Source: Apostichopus japonicus
Lineage: Eukaryota; Echinodermata; Holothuroidea; Aspidochirotida; Stichopodidae
Direction of reading: 5' to 3'
Length of the DNA: 64,000 nt
Assembly: GCF_037975245.1 (NCBI RefSeq)
Contig: NC_092582.1
Location: 19,370,577-19,434,576, forward strand
Part shown: piece by piece, positions 44,130 to 58,300 of the stretch
How the letters are laid out: every line of letters starts with the position of its first letter
Position numbering within the stretch: position 1 is the stretch's first letter
Made by a program: the position numbers and the translations under genes
Notes under the pieces: model-generated
The model's input: only the letters and a program-made list of their open reading frames with translations
Databases searched by the model: none
What the model was told of the DNA's origin: nothing

Positions 44130-46066
44130 TCTACCCACTTCTCCCTCTCTCATTAGCAGTGGTTACATTTCCAGTCCTTCTATTTTCAGTAATTTTAATA
44201 TGAAAATGGCAATAGGCTATTTTCTTTCATCATATTTCCTCGAACTGGCATTATTTTTTCTCAGTTCTTGGATAAGGCATCGGTACATCGTTGCTATCAT
44301 TCGCAACGTATATAGCTCTTACTGATCCATAGTTGAATCGCACTTAATATTATTTTAATTGAAGAATCTCGTGTTATTTTTAAATCGATTTGATATGTCA
44401 GATCAGTATAGACGAATATTTCGTTCTATATCAATACCAGCGTCAATAATAGTGATCATATTTGTACCAATGTAATACCAATTATAATTACAACTTAAAT
44501 TATAATTAAATTCAAACAATACTGAGGGTGGCATACTCCTATTAGCGTCTATATCAATCCGCGGCAAATGTTCTCCTTCAGGAAAAGTGCCAATTAGGAG
44601 CAGGAGAACAACTTTTTTGCTATGTTATCAATTAGGATGAGCTTTTTTTGTGGCTTGGATGTTAAAGAGCATGAACGGAAGCACATGTGGTTAAAAAATT
44701 GGGTAAAATTGAGGCAAGTTTAGCCCTATCAGGAGCAGCGGACGAAGATTGTTTACGGCCGAGTAAAGAGGTTTGTTTACAAGTGACGAAAAGTTCCGGC
44801 TCTTGTAGCAAAAAAAAATCACGGTCATGGTACGGAAAATTGATGGTGCCATGAAAGGCCAGCTTGTCAGGTATCCAGTGATGGGTAGCGCTTAGCAAGT
44901 GAAAACTTCTATCTAGGCTTAGAGAAGGCATTACTTTTGTGATTTAGTGTGTAAGTCAATGGGGATTTTAATGGGCGTATGCTACCTGAGACATTTTATT
45001 AGAGCCTGAAGAATCAGAGGTCAAAGTTGAAATAGGCAGTAACATAATCAAAATCCATTTTGTTGTATTTTGTGAAGGGTGGGGAGAAAGGTTCTTAATG
45101 CGCGCTTCAGCCGACGATTGCTCCATAGACCCTCTTTCAGATTCCTCATTAATGCAAAAGAAGACAAATGTCGAACACCAACATTCTCTGCTATTGTTTT
45201 CCAGGCGTGCAAACAAGCTTACGCAAGGTTAGTTTAACTCAATGTATGTACATACTACGTGGATCTCGTACAACAGACATGTATACTTGGTAAACTGTAT
45301 TTCGAATGAATTTTGAAATAGAAAACACAACAGTAAAAATCATGTAAGGTCAGACACTTTCGCCTTAATTCTGTTTAAGACGTTGTCGAGTAATGTTTCA
45401 AGTTTTAATTAAATTTTTATTTCATTTAAGATAGCATATTCTATTCTTATTTTAAACATATTGTATTAACATCAAATCAAAAAAAAATTAATACAAAACG
45501 AGCAGAGGCATCCAAAAGTTTTATTTTTTACTTGAAATATTTAAGACGGGGGGGGGGTGGTTGGGGTGGTTCTGGTTCATCAAATGTGCAAAAAAAGAGT
45601 GAGTTCTGTGACACATTTAGACTACACCTTATGTTAATAGTATAAGTTCTACACGCAATGTTATGCTAATAACTATTTATTAAGTTTGGTGTGTACGGTG
45701 TGTACGAATGGTGTCTCTGGTTGTCTTTTTACAAACTTTTACAATTTAAATAAAAACTCAAAACCCTATTAATTTATTGTATTTTAATTATTGTTGATAT
45801 CTCGTAATTATTTGTAGTGATGATCACTCACCAGTAGAGCAATGAATGTTATGTTTGTCTTTGCTCCGATTTTTCAAGTTGTCACTCTATTTCGAACAGA
45901 AACCTTTTTAGTGAATGTTTACATTTTGAGGTTTAATGTTTTCTTATGTTATTATCCATAAACTGTATTCCAACCAGGCTCCGTTTGGTCAGACTTCATT
46001 AACTTCTAATTTATTACGTAAATGTTTCGTAAAATGGTCACTTTCACAGTCATCTTGTTCATCAAC
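44130..46066. other. Unassigned intergenic; two open minus frames
   Basis: Minus-strand frames at 44662-44931 (89 codons) and 44968-45216 (82 codons) lie close together and are Ser/Leu-rich. I recognise no domain and cannot place splice sites that would join them, so I do not call them genes. There is a G run at 45548-45556. The right end borders the last exon of the fibrinogen-related gene. Confidence 0.35.
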
Positions 46067-46362
46067 TCAAGAGGATGGTCGAATTTTCATCTCAACATAT
46101 TGGACGTCGCAGGTAAAAGAGAACATCCCTTCCCCTTTGCCTCCATTGTATACACCGTTGAGATTTTCACGAGTACAATATGACTGGCAGCTGCTGTTGT
46201 ATTGGAAATGAATGCAAAGATCATTAGTTTTACATGTGCACCAATCATTCGAGTGCCACCAGCCGCTTCTATGCTTCTCTGCACAGTCGAACGTATCACA
46301 GGCGTCATTGTCTCGGTCATGCGTGCTGAATTGCATTCCTCTGCTACTGGAGAAATAGAGAC
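46067..46362 (-). CDS. Fibrinogen-related gene, exon 7 (stop)
   Basis: Acceptor TTTCTCAG, ends at the stop in 46067-46069. Encodes GLYFSSSRGMQFSTHDRDND, CAEKHRSGWWHSNDW, then NLNGVYNGGKGEGMFSF and a VEMKIRP end. An in-frame stretch of about 20 Cys-rich residues (CTCKTNDLC...SCQSYC) between the WW and NLNGVY motifs is unusual for the domain; no clean mini-intron could be fitted. It lies 10.3 kb from exon 6. Confidence 0.75.
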
Positions 46363-49300
46363 CTGAGAAACAAACATCAAGAACCATCAGTGGTTAACAC
46401 TTGGTCTTTAAACAATAGCGTCAGTATCCGGTTACATTGTACAATTTTGTTGGGACATAAAATACATTTTACAGTAAACTGGAATAAGGAGGTGGGTTTA
46501 TTAACATCGAGAGAGATTTAGAATTAATTTTTAATGTGATATTTCTGTAATCATCATATATTGTATGTGCTGATTTATTCTTTATAGTTCTTTATTTTAA
46601 CTAGGTTCCTTACAAATGAAGGTGATCTGAATTTAAATAAACTGATGTATATTAACATACAAATTAAGCTTGTCTACAAGATATTATTGTCTGATGATAT
46701 TCAATATTATGCCCAGGAAAAAAATTTACCTCAAATTTACCGCGGTAACATACCACACATTTACCCCGGTAAAACTGGGTTAAAAACGCGGTAAATTTGT
46801 TGTACATTACGGCGGTGTTTTGGCCCTATGGACGCGGTAAACCGCGGTTTACCGCAGTAAATTACCACAAATTTACCATGGTTTTACCTCACTTTTACCC
46901 AAATTTTAATACAATTTACCACGGTGTTACCATACTTTTACTACACTTTTACTACGCTTTTACCCCGAATTTACCACAGCTTTACCGTTCTTTAACCCCA
47001 ATTTTACCGTAGATTTACCACGCTTTTACCACATTTTACCCCAATTTTACCGTAGATTTACCACGCTTTTACCTTAGTTTCACCTCAGTTTACCATGATT
47101 TTACACTAATTGTAGGACAGTTTTACCTCACATTGAGCATGATTTTGTCCTAATTTCAATCAGCATGTACACCATATATTTCTTTGAATTTCACCCATCA
47201 GTGTACTGCATTATAATTTGGCTACCTGCCTTTACCCTTATTGTAAAGGTTGTATGCCTGACATGTAAGTCCTCAGTCGTAGAATGCAACAGTTTTTAAT
47301 TCATCAAATCCATGGAGGTTTCACACATGAGAAAGCTTTGTTGAATTTCAATAACCCTAGCTGGTATGATTCCTGACTCTCTTCTTTTGACTTAACTGGT
47401 AGTCCAGATTGGACTTTTGATCTCTTATTGACCTCAAAGACTTGTTTTAAATGGAAAGAGTACTCTGATTATCTACTTACTTATGTCTTGTATTACGCTG
47501 TTTCCACCGTAAGGTGCTTCAGCAAGCCAGGGGCGAAGCCCCTGGCCGGTAAAAATTAGACTCCACGGTTTGAGAGAACTGAAAATTTTGAGATTATGAA
47601 AAATATGAACTTTGTGGGCCGGGTCGGAGAAAAATGACTGGAAGCTGACAAAGAGGAAAGGTACATGAACGAGATGGTTGGTTCTTCGGATGGTACGGAC
47701 GGGCGTCACAGAGGATACAATTTGAACTTGATGTACTTGGCTGGTTTCTGAGATGGAATTAAATGTCTTCTGAGAGTTGGTGGTCCCAAATTTCAAGATC
47801 CAGGCCGATGAGTGGACTTGCATCAAGGACGAACGGTGTTTGTTTCAGCTGATTCTTGGTGAATTGGTGTAGGTGGTGTGTAGGAGCTGCGACTCTGTCT
47901 AGGAATTTATCCCTTAGTTGGTTTAATCTTTCGATGACTGATGGAATGTCGGCGATGGCTGTTATTGTTTCACTGTCTGTGTCCTGTGATATGTGGTAGG
48001 CTATTCTGCATGCTCTGCGTTGTGTGGCTTCGAATTGTTCTATGTTGTTTGTGGTGATGTGAGCCATGGCTGGTGCTGCATATTCGATGAGTGGTCTAAT
48101 CATCATGTTATAGATCTTAATATTTGTGCGTGGTGATGCAAGCGGGTTATCTGTAGTTCCGGCGATTCTGAAGAGTAATCTAACACGTTGTTTAACTTTA
48201 ATGTGGGTGAGGCGATGTTGGTATCCAAGTGTTAGCCCTCTGTCTATATGTATTCCTAAGAAACGCACTTGGTTGGTGACTGGTATTATGGCGTTGTTGA
48301 GTGTGAGATACGGCTGTCTTCTAAGCCTGTTATGTTTGGCGATGTAGAGTATCTGTGATTTCTTCGGGTTTAGTTCTAATCTCCAATCATGGCACCATTG
48401 GTTGACACTGTTGATGTACTGCTGTAAGTACTCTTCTGTCCTAAGCGGATTGATGTGGCTGGTCCAGATGGCGATATCGTCTGCGTATTGTGAGATCTGT
48501 GTGAAGCGGTTTTCCGGTTGTGGGATGTCTCCGACGTACATGATGTAGAGGATTGGGTTGATTGTGCTGCCTTGAGGGGTTCCGGTGGTGATGTGTAGTG
48601 GTGAAGAGAACGATGATCCTATTTTGAAGTTGGTAGTTCGATGTGACAGGAAACTGGCGATCCATCTTGTGAATTTAGGCGGTAAGTTGTATTTCCTGAG
48701 TTTCAGTAAGAGCCCTTCGTGCCACATTCTGTCGAAGGCCTTTTGTGCATCGAAGAAAGCAGCGATGGTGTGGTGACCTTTGGTTCTATGGGTTGAAGTG
48801 TGTTGTAGGAAGTGGAATAGTTGATCTGTTGTGCTTCTATTACGACGAAATCCTGCCTGGCTGTCTGGGATGATGTTGTGATCTTCGATGAACTTGTAGA
48901 GGCGTCTGGCAATGATTCTTCTAGGCATTTCCCAAGGACTGGAAGGAGGCTGATCGGTCTGTAGCTTCCTGGATGTTTGTAGTCTTTGCCTGGTTTTGGA
49001 ATTACGATGGTGGTGGCTGACTTCCAGATTTGTGGAATGTGTCTGATCTTGAATGAGGCTGTGTATATCATGCTGAGTGCTTCGAGGAGTATCGGTGAAG
49101 CTGCTTTAAGGTGCAGAGTAGTCTGATTATAGATACAAAGACTTCCCAGGAAAAAATGTACCCTAATTTTACCGCGGTAAACTATGGTAAATGTGTGGTA
49201 AATAGGGGAAATGTGTGGTAAAATTGTGGTAAAATCAACCACGGTACATTTACCGCAGTTTTACCATGGTATTACCACGGTAAAAGTATGGTAAAAGTGC

Positions 49301-52300
49301 GGTACATTTACTGGGGTAAATTTACCGCAGTTTTACCATGATATTACCGCGGTATAAGTAGGGTAAAAGTGCGGTACATTTACTGCGGTAAATTTACCGC
49401 AGTTTTACCATGGTATTACCGCGGTAAAAGTGTGGTACATTTACTACGGTAAATTTACCATAGTTTTACCAGGATATTACTGTAGTAAAAGTAGGGTAAG
49501 TTTATATGGTACATAAACTACATATGTGAAATTCCTACAATTGTGCCATGATTAACCACAGTAAAAATAGGGTAAAACTATATGGTGCAATTATACTTTG
49601 GTAAATTTACCATAATTGTACCATGATTTTACCACAGTAGAACATATATGAGTCACACTATGAAACGAGATGGTACATTTTCAGCAATTTTTCCATGATT
49701 TTTGTCCCATATTTTTGCAATACTGATATGACAAACCTTTTGTTCTACTCATATCTTAATGTTGGCAATATAAATTACCTGTGGATATGAGTTGAATAAA
49801 GAAGAGAGACAAACTGCTATTCTTATATGTTATAGTATGCATCTCTTTTCCTAAAAAAAAAAACAAGCAGAGGATAGATACATAGGGAATTCCTTCATGG
49901 AATCCCTGATATATTTTAGAAGAGACAACAATTTATTCTTTTTTTCATTATTAGGGAGAACCTAAAAGCCTTTAAAATGAAAGAAAAAAGAACTATATAA
50001 ACTAGCACACATAAGGCATACTTTTACCCTACTTTAACCGCGGTAATACCATGGTAAAACTGTGGTAAATTTACCGTAGTAAATGTACCACACTTTTACC
50101 GCGGTAATACCATGGTAAAACTGCGGTAAATTTACCGCACTTTTACCCTACTTATACCGCGGTAATATCATGGTAAAACTGCGGTAAATTTACCGCAGTA
50201 AAAGTACCACACTTTTACCCTACTTTTACCGCGGTAATACCATGGTAAAACTGTGGTAAATTTACCGTAGCAAATGTACCACACTTTTACCGCGGTAATA
50301 CCATGGTAAAACTGCGGTAAATTTACCGCAGTAAATGTACCGCACTTTTACCCTACTTATACCGCGGTAATATCATGGTAAAACTGCGGTAAATTTACCG
50401 CGGTACATGTACCACACTTTTACCCTACTTATACCGCGGTAATATCATGGTAAAACTGCGGTAAATTTACCGCAGTAAAAGTACCACACTTTTACCCGTT
50501 ATACCGCGGTAATACCATGGTAAAACTGTGGTAAATTTACCTTAATAAATGTACCACACTTTTACTGCGGTAATACCATGGTAAAACTGCGGTAAATTTA
50601 CCGCAGTAAATGTACCGCACTTTTACCCTACTTATACCGCGGTAATACCATGGTAAAACTGCGGTAAATGTACCACGGTTGAGTTTACCACAATTTTACC
50701 ACACACATTTACCCTATTTACCACACATTTATCATAGTTTACCGCGGTAAAATTAGGGTACATTTTTTGCTGGGTGATTAAATTACTAAATATTGTACTT
50801 GGTTTTAAAGGAGAATTAATTACTGTGCGTTCCATTAACTTGTTTTTAGTTAACGAGGCTAAACGATGGCAGGCTAAACACGTAACGTTAACGGGGTGCT
50901 TAAAATTTACCAATTTTTATGACGAAAAGGAGCACTTATCTGCACAGGATTGTATTCAGTTACTTATTTATCGTATAATACGTCCAATATCATGTCTCAA
51001 GAAAAAAAAAAAACGAAGAGGCAGACCATCAAAATCAGCCACAACATCTTTACCCAAAGGCGCACGTGCTTTGCCTGAGCGTATGGGCCTATTGCGCTAC
51101 ATATCTGAGGATCCCGAGGTTGAAGAGGATGTAAGTGATATAGATGTAGAAGAAGGTTGGAAGACTTCGATAGAGGAGTTCCAACAAACTGTGGCAGATG
51201 CCATGAAACTTTCCAAGCCTCGATCTCAAAATTGGAAAAGACTTGGGCAAAGCTGTGGAATTTCAGGCAGAACGTAGGCCTATAGACTTAGTAGAATTAA
51301 AGATGGCGGCCAAAGAAAAAAAATGCGAGGATCTTTCCCGTAAAATCACGCTCTTGGAGCAGACAATGGAATCCACCAACACCGAAGTTAATAAACAGGA
51401 GCGGATGGCAAGAAGGAACAACTTTCGTATTGTGGGGATTCCGTTAACAGAAGCGGAGGTATGTGACATCGTCAAAACAACAGTACTTCCTTCGTTTACC
51501 GACATTCCTGAATTATCGATCGAGAGGTGTCATAGAGACGGACGAAGCAAGCAATGGGGAGAGATCACCACACATCCTAGTCCGGTGCCTTTCATATAGA
51601 GAAAAGATCGCTATTATGAAAGCCAGACGAACGACCCTAGCAGACTAGTCATTTTTCATCGTCGATGATCTAACAAAAATCGATCTGACTGAAAAGAAAA
51701 AAATGGGCGCCTAAAGTCAGCGATCTGTACAAGCAAGGTACCAAACTCGTCTTCTCGGAGGAAAATGGAGAGAAGCTTCGGGAAGGCCATACCAGTTCTG
51801 AGTACTTTTATTGTGTTTTCTTAATTTAGACATTTGCTGGATCAGTTTCGCTATTTTAAAAACGGATTAAAAGTCCTGTAAGTACCGTATGTATTACAAT
51901 ACTTGTTATTCTCCTTTTATTATTGACAAAAACTCCGCTAAGCAGTGGATACAGCCTGTAGGGTGTTATTGTTTTTAGCCTCTTCATACAGGTTCCATAT
52001 GAACCGTATCAGTTGGGTGGACATTCATCCATTCGGGTTAACGTCATGGCCAATTGTATAGATGTTTTTTTTTACTCGCGTTTTTCTTTCTCTCTTTTGT
52101 GTCTTCTCTTCGCCATCAGTTATTACATTAGATTAAATAAGGTATTTGCAAGAGCATATTTCATTCACATTTTATACGCTTTTAGTCAAGCAAGCAGCTT
52201 ACACATTTTTATTTCTAAATGGCTGACTTGAAAATTTGTTCTTATAATGTTCGTGGAATTCGGCAGTTTAAGAAAAGACGTAAGATTTTTGCATATCTGC

Positions 52301-55300
52301 GAACTGATAAAAGACATATCTATTTATTACAAGAAACTCATAGTACCCCCAGTGACGAATCTTATTGGCAAAATGAATGGGGAGGTCGTATCATTTTTAA
52401 TCATGGGTCATCTTGTAGCAAAGGTGTTTGTATACTTTTGAACCCGTCTTTAGATGTGACCATAATTCAGTGTTTGTCGTCGACTAATGGTAGATTGTTA
52501 TAGCCGAGGTTAAATTTGTTGATAAAATAATTTTGATCGTTTGCATCTAAGGCACTAATTTAGACAGTGCTGATTTCTTTCAGGAATTATTACAAATATT
52601 GTGTAGTTACTCGAGTGATTCTCTTATTATGGGCGATGATTTCAATTTCGTTCTCAACTTAAATCTAGATCAAAATGTTTAGAAATCATGTCAACTTTAG
52701 ATTTAATAGATTTCTGGAGAGACAGGAATCCATTTCAAAAGGACTTTACTTGGAGATCAAATATCTCTCCAGACATCTGTTGGCGTTTAGACGTATTTCT
52801 TATCTCGCGCAATCTGGGGTCTTTGGTAACTCGTTGTTTTTTTCTCCCAGTCTGCAGTCTGATCATTCTATAGTTAATTTAAATTTATTACTGCATTCTG
52901 AAAAAGAGGACCAGGTTTCTGGAAATTGAATTGTTCATTTATTTAGGGCTGTGAATACACTCAACTCATCACAGATACCATTATTTCTACTGCTTTAATA
53001 TGCCAGTCTCAGAATTCTTCGGCCACTTGGGAGTTTGTAAAATATAAAATTCGTGATGTTTCTCTAAGGAATGGTAAAGTTAAGGCAAGAGAGCGCAGAA
53101 AGAAAGAAGTAGAAATAATTAAACAAATTTCAGAGTTAGAGAAAGAATATCATTATACGCTCTCCTCAGATACACTGAACAAGCTAACTGTCGAAAGAAA
53201 TAAACTCGAGAAATGCTTCGATTATAAATTACATGGCATTATTGTCCGTTCTAGAGCTAGATGGGTGGGACTAGGTGAAAAGAATACAAGCTACTTTTTA
53301 AGACTTGAAAGACGTAACAAATCTTCTAATGTTATTCGTAAGTTAAAAGATCGGTGTGGTACCGATATTACTGATACCACTTTAATTCTTCGAGAACTCT
53401 TTCTATTTGATAAGGATTTGTATACGAGCCAAGGTAACGACAATTTTCTCTTTTTCCAAAATTTCAAAATTGATAATTGTTTAACTGCAGTTGAAGCCAA
53501 ACTTTGTGATGGTCCATTAACAGAGGATTAGTGTAGATCTGCTCCTTTTTTCAATGTGTAATGGAAAAAGCCCAGGGAGTGATGGCCTTTCAGTTGAGTT
53601 TTATAAACATTTTTGGCCAAATATTAGTAACATGATCACTGATTCCCTCAATTTTGCTTTTCAGCAATCTGCTCTCTCTATGGAGCAATCACGTAGTTTG
53701 ATAACGCTTATTCCGAAACCAGATAAAGATCATACTTTGGTCAAAATTTGTCGTCCAATCTCATTGCTAAATATAGATTACAAAATTTGTTCCAAGGTGT
53801 TAGCAACGAGAATAAAATAGTACTTAACTTGATCATCGGCTCCAGTAAAACAGGCTATAATAAAGGTCGTTTTATTGGAGAAAATATTCGCTGTATTTTG
53901 GACACTATGGATTATTGTAGGAATAATTCGATCCCTGGATTTTTACTTTTCATTGATTTTGAAAAGGCTTTTGATAGGTTGAATTGGGACTTTATTTTTC
54001 ACTGCTTACATTTATTCAAGTTTAATGATAACTTTTGTCAGTGGGTTCGTACCCTCTATGTATGTTCTTCTGCTACGGTTTGCAATAATGGTTTTGCATC
54101 TCATTATTTTGACATTACTAGAGGTGTTAGATAAGGCTGTCCCTTAAGTCCTTATATTTTTATAGTTTGTGTAGAATTGCTGGCTATGAAAATTAATGCT
54201 AATAAGAGTATTAAAGGTGTTTCTGTTGTTAATGAGGAGCTTAAAATTCTTCAGTATGCAGACGACAAAGTTTTGTTTTTAGATGGTTTTATAATTCAGT
54301 AAAGGAGACTGTTTTAGTTTTGAAGCATTTTGAATTGGCCTCAGGACTTAAAATTAAATTTGACAAGTCCATTATTTTCCCTCTTGGTCCTTTCATTGGT
54401 CGTAAACTAAATTTTATTGATTTGTATTCGTTCAAGTGGACTGAAAGCCAAGTTACTGCTTTAGGAATCGTTGTGAGTAATGACTGTTACAACCTTTTCA
54501 GGCTGAATTTTATGCCAAAATTATCTCGGCTAAAGAGTATTTTGAATTTGTGGTTATGTCGTGATTTAACCCCAATTGGTAAAATTATTCTGCTTAAAAG
54601 CTTTGGTATTTCCCAGTTTGTGTACTTATTTCAATGCTTGCCAAATCCTCCGGATTGGTTTATCAAGCAATTGGATACTATTTTATTCAAATTCATCTGG
54701 CATGGGAAACCATACAAGATTAAACGTAATAGCTCTATCCCAGAAGGTGGGCTGAATGCAACTCATATCAAAAGTTTCATACACGGTTTGAAATGTTCAT
54801 GGGTTAAGCGTTATACTAGTAATAACACTGCTTTTTGGAAGTTGTACTTTAATTATTACCTTAAGGATTATGGGGCCCATTTGGTTTTTGATTGTAATTA
54901 TAAGGCAGTTGATATACACACAAATAATGTATTTTTGAATGATATTTTAGACGGTTGGACTCTCTTCGCCTTTAGAGATGTCACTGAAAATTATGAAAGC
55001 ATGGTATAACAATGGAATCAAATTTGTAAGCGATCTTACTAATGAGGGTGGTTATCTTTTATCTTTTTCTGACTTTAGAGAAAAGTATCATATTAATTGT
55101 CCTTTCACTTTTTACTATGGTGTCATTTGTGCTATTCCAGGTCATTGGAGAAGGTCATTGAATCACAGTATTATTAATCCTGAAACATTGAACACTCAGG
55201 CTATTTCAATATCAGTCGCGGTTTATTTATAAGAAGCTTATTCAAAGGGTAATCACTCGCTCTAAGTCTATTGTTACATGGAATGACAAGTTTGATTTTA

Positions 55301-58300
55301 ATGAGAGTCAATGGAATGTTATTTTTAAAGTTCCGTTTACGTCTTTAAGGGAAACAAAGATACAGTATTTCCAGTATCGCTTTCTTCACCGTATTTTGGG
55401 AAAAACTTATTTATTATTTTCAAATGAAAATGACAGATAACCCTCGTTGTAATTTCTGCGGATTTAATGATGAAACAATAGAACATCTTTTTTTGGGATT
55501 GTAATATTAGTGCTAGCTTTATCTTAGACGTTGAGCAAATATATTTCAATAGACAGTTTGTTTTTTCCAAGAAAGATGTTTTCTTTGGATATCAACTGTC
55601 ATCAAAACATCCATTGAACTTTTTAATTTTTTATATCAAATATTACATTTTTCAGAAGAAAGTTAACAATGGTTCGTTAATTTTAAACGAATTTTTGTAT
55701 AAGTTCAAATTTCAACTACAAGTGGAACATCAATTACATAAGAACAAATTACGTGGGCCGTTTCCGTTCCAGACCTTAAAGGCCACTTTTAGTACGTACC
55801 CATTTTTATTTGAATGAGAGTGGTTGTTGTTATGCCATTACTGTTATGTTTATATGCATTAAGGTTTTAATGTTTGCGTTTGCGTTTGTGTACTTTAAGG
55901 AAAATATGTAATGAATGTTGTTGTTGCAAAAGATGAACAATACATGGAAAAAAAATAGTTTTTAGTTATTATTTTCACATTACAATTTTATCTAAGTCTC
56001 GGGTCGTCTTTGTCTTCAAAAATGGTGTGTGACTCTTCTTGGTATAATTGTTTTGCAGATCTTGTAAGAAACATTATTCTGTAAGTAGTTTGTGTTTACT
56101 GGAAACCCTCAATATTTATGCTCTGTTAATGGTTCTGTGAAGATATATGGTCGTATTTCTCTTCCATAATATGTCCCGTTCTTAGATTGATGCTTGCTCA
56201 TTCAATATATTTTCTTTTTCATCGGTTTGTCAGACTATTTCAAAGGATGGTTCTTCACATCAATTGCAACTAAGTTAGAGGGGTGAATATTCGTGGTATT
56301 ATTTCGTTACTTTTGTTTCTGTTTCTATCTGTATTTTGTTCTAATTAATGCGTGATATTTATCAAACACATACCCAAAAATGGATTATTAACTTGATAAT
56401 TTTCTCGTCTCTACAACCGTATAAACTGTGTGCGTGAACTGTGAAAGGAGGGAGGGGGTGTGGAGGTGATACACCACCTCTTTGTAAGGGTTTCTGATCC
56501 AGATTTTTTAAAGCAGACTTTGAAGATAATATTTAACATCAAGATGTGCTGAAACCATGACGAACATATACTCTTTAACTATATTGTGAACCGATACTAG
56601 TAACTATAACTTGACCTATTATCCAAGGCAAGGCGCAAATATCAAATATTCAACCAACCTGACTTTCCAGTGCCACTGTAAGTGCCCAGCTTATTCATTG
56701 CGTAGTTGTTGCTTTCAGATTCGATTTGAAATTCTGTATACTCAGAATATTGAGAAATGTCAGGACCATACCAAATACTACGATTTACGTCAAAGCGAAG
56801 CTTGTAGTTTCTTTGGTTCGTCAAGTAATGAAGCTTTTCATTTCCTAGCCATAAGTTCCTGCTGTCACCAAACCCGTCTTTGTATGCAGTCCAGTTATGA
56901 TAAAAACTCGTAGAGCCATCGCTACGACGTTGAACCACCTGAAAAGATAGCGAGTAAATATAATAAAGAAAGATGAAGCATGCTAGCAGACAAACTTAAT
57001 TTAAGAAAGACCGCACAATATATATTTATAGAATACTATTTCAGTAAGACAAATGTAAGACTTTTCTTTGTTTTTGTTTCCTTTAGGGAGTGGGCAATTT
57101 TTAGGATTGTCACACGTTGCTTCCACTAAAGTAATTTTGATACACTCAATACCTGGTAAGGAATTATAAAGTGCAACCAAACCGAAACAGAAACTTGGAC
57201 TTGCATAACCGTCAACAATAGACTTAATCAACAAAACTCACAGAAACATACTTGAAATATTTATATTGTTTCAATGAAGACTTACGGTCCATCCTCTACC
57301 GTTTTCCATTTTGCAAGATACGTTGAATGGTAAACCAGGCCATCCAGTAGGCATGATTGAATAAACGCCATCTTGTCTATGTCCATCGTCATAAACATCC
57401 TGACAGTCTCTATACGGCAAGGATACACAAGTTCCACCGTCACCTTCGTATCCCTCATTACAATAACACTGTCGTACTTCATTCTGGACATCACACACAG
57501 CATTAGTACTACAGCTGTAGTCATCTTCACAGATCAGTCGGTTATTGCTACAGGAACACTTCTGGGTGCAGTTATCGTTAACGTATGTTTTTCCATTCTA
57601 AAACAGATCAAGTGTAAAATTTTAAGTTGGAAGAAAAAATAGTTGTCAGATAAAATTTAATGCTGTGTTCAAATATCCATTAGAAATGTCATCTTACATT
57701 TAAATAGATGTCACAAACACTCACCGATATAACCAAGTTGGCCTCTGTAACGAAACAGCTGCAGCTACTCGCACTGATACAGTCACTTCCATTCAGCATT
57801 AATCCAGCTTTGCAGATACAGCCCTTGCTACCTAAACAGGTACTGTTACAATGGGATCTTCACATGTTGCTTCACAAGTGCAGTTTCCATAGATCATGTT
57901 CGGAGGACACGTATATATCGAAGAACCTGCATAGAGATCAGAGCAGTTAAGCTTTGAAATATCATGATTATTATGTTTTGTTTCATTTTTTCATGTAGTA
58001 ATATCTTAATAACGGCGGATAGCTGATTGCGACTTTAAAGAGAGCATTTAAATTAAATCAAAATGCACATTAAAGCAAAATTATTGTGATTTATTCTATT
58101 ATCACATGATATGAGTAGTGCGCTTGATATGATACGGGACTTACCTAGAGTCGTGCCTTGTGGTTCAGTAGTGACTGCAGTAGTTGGTTCCTCTGATTTT
58201 TGCATTGTCTTACCTTAAATAGGATAGGAATGATGTTTATGAACAATGTTGTAGCCATATCAATACTGTGAAGTGGGTTCAATTATATATAAATAGTACT

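Noticed and set aside
44662-45216. Two adjacent minus frames as one gene
   Set aside because: Stops separate them, no introns can be placed and no family pattern is visible.
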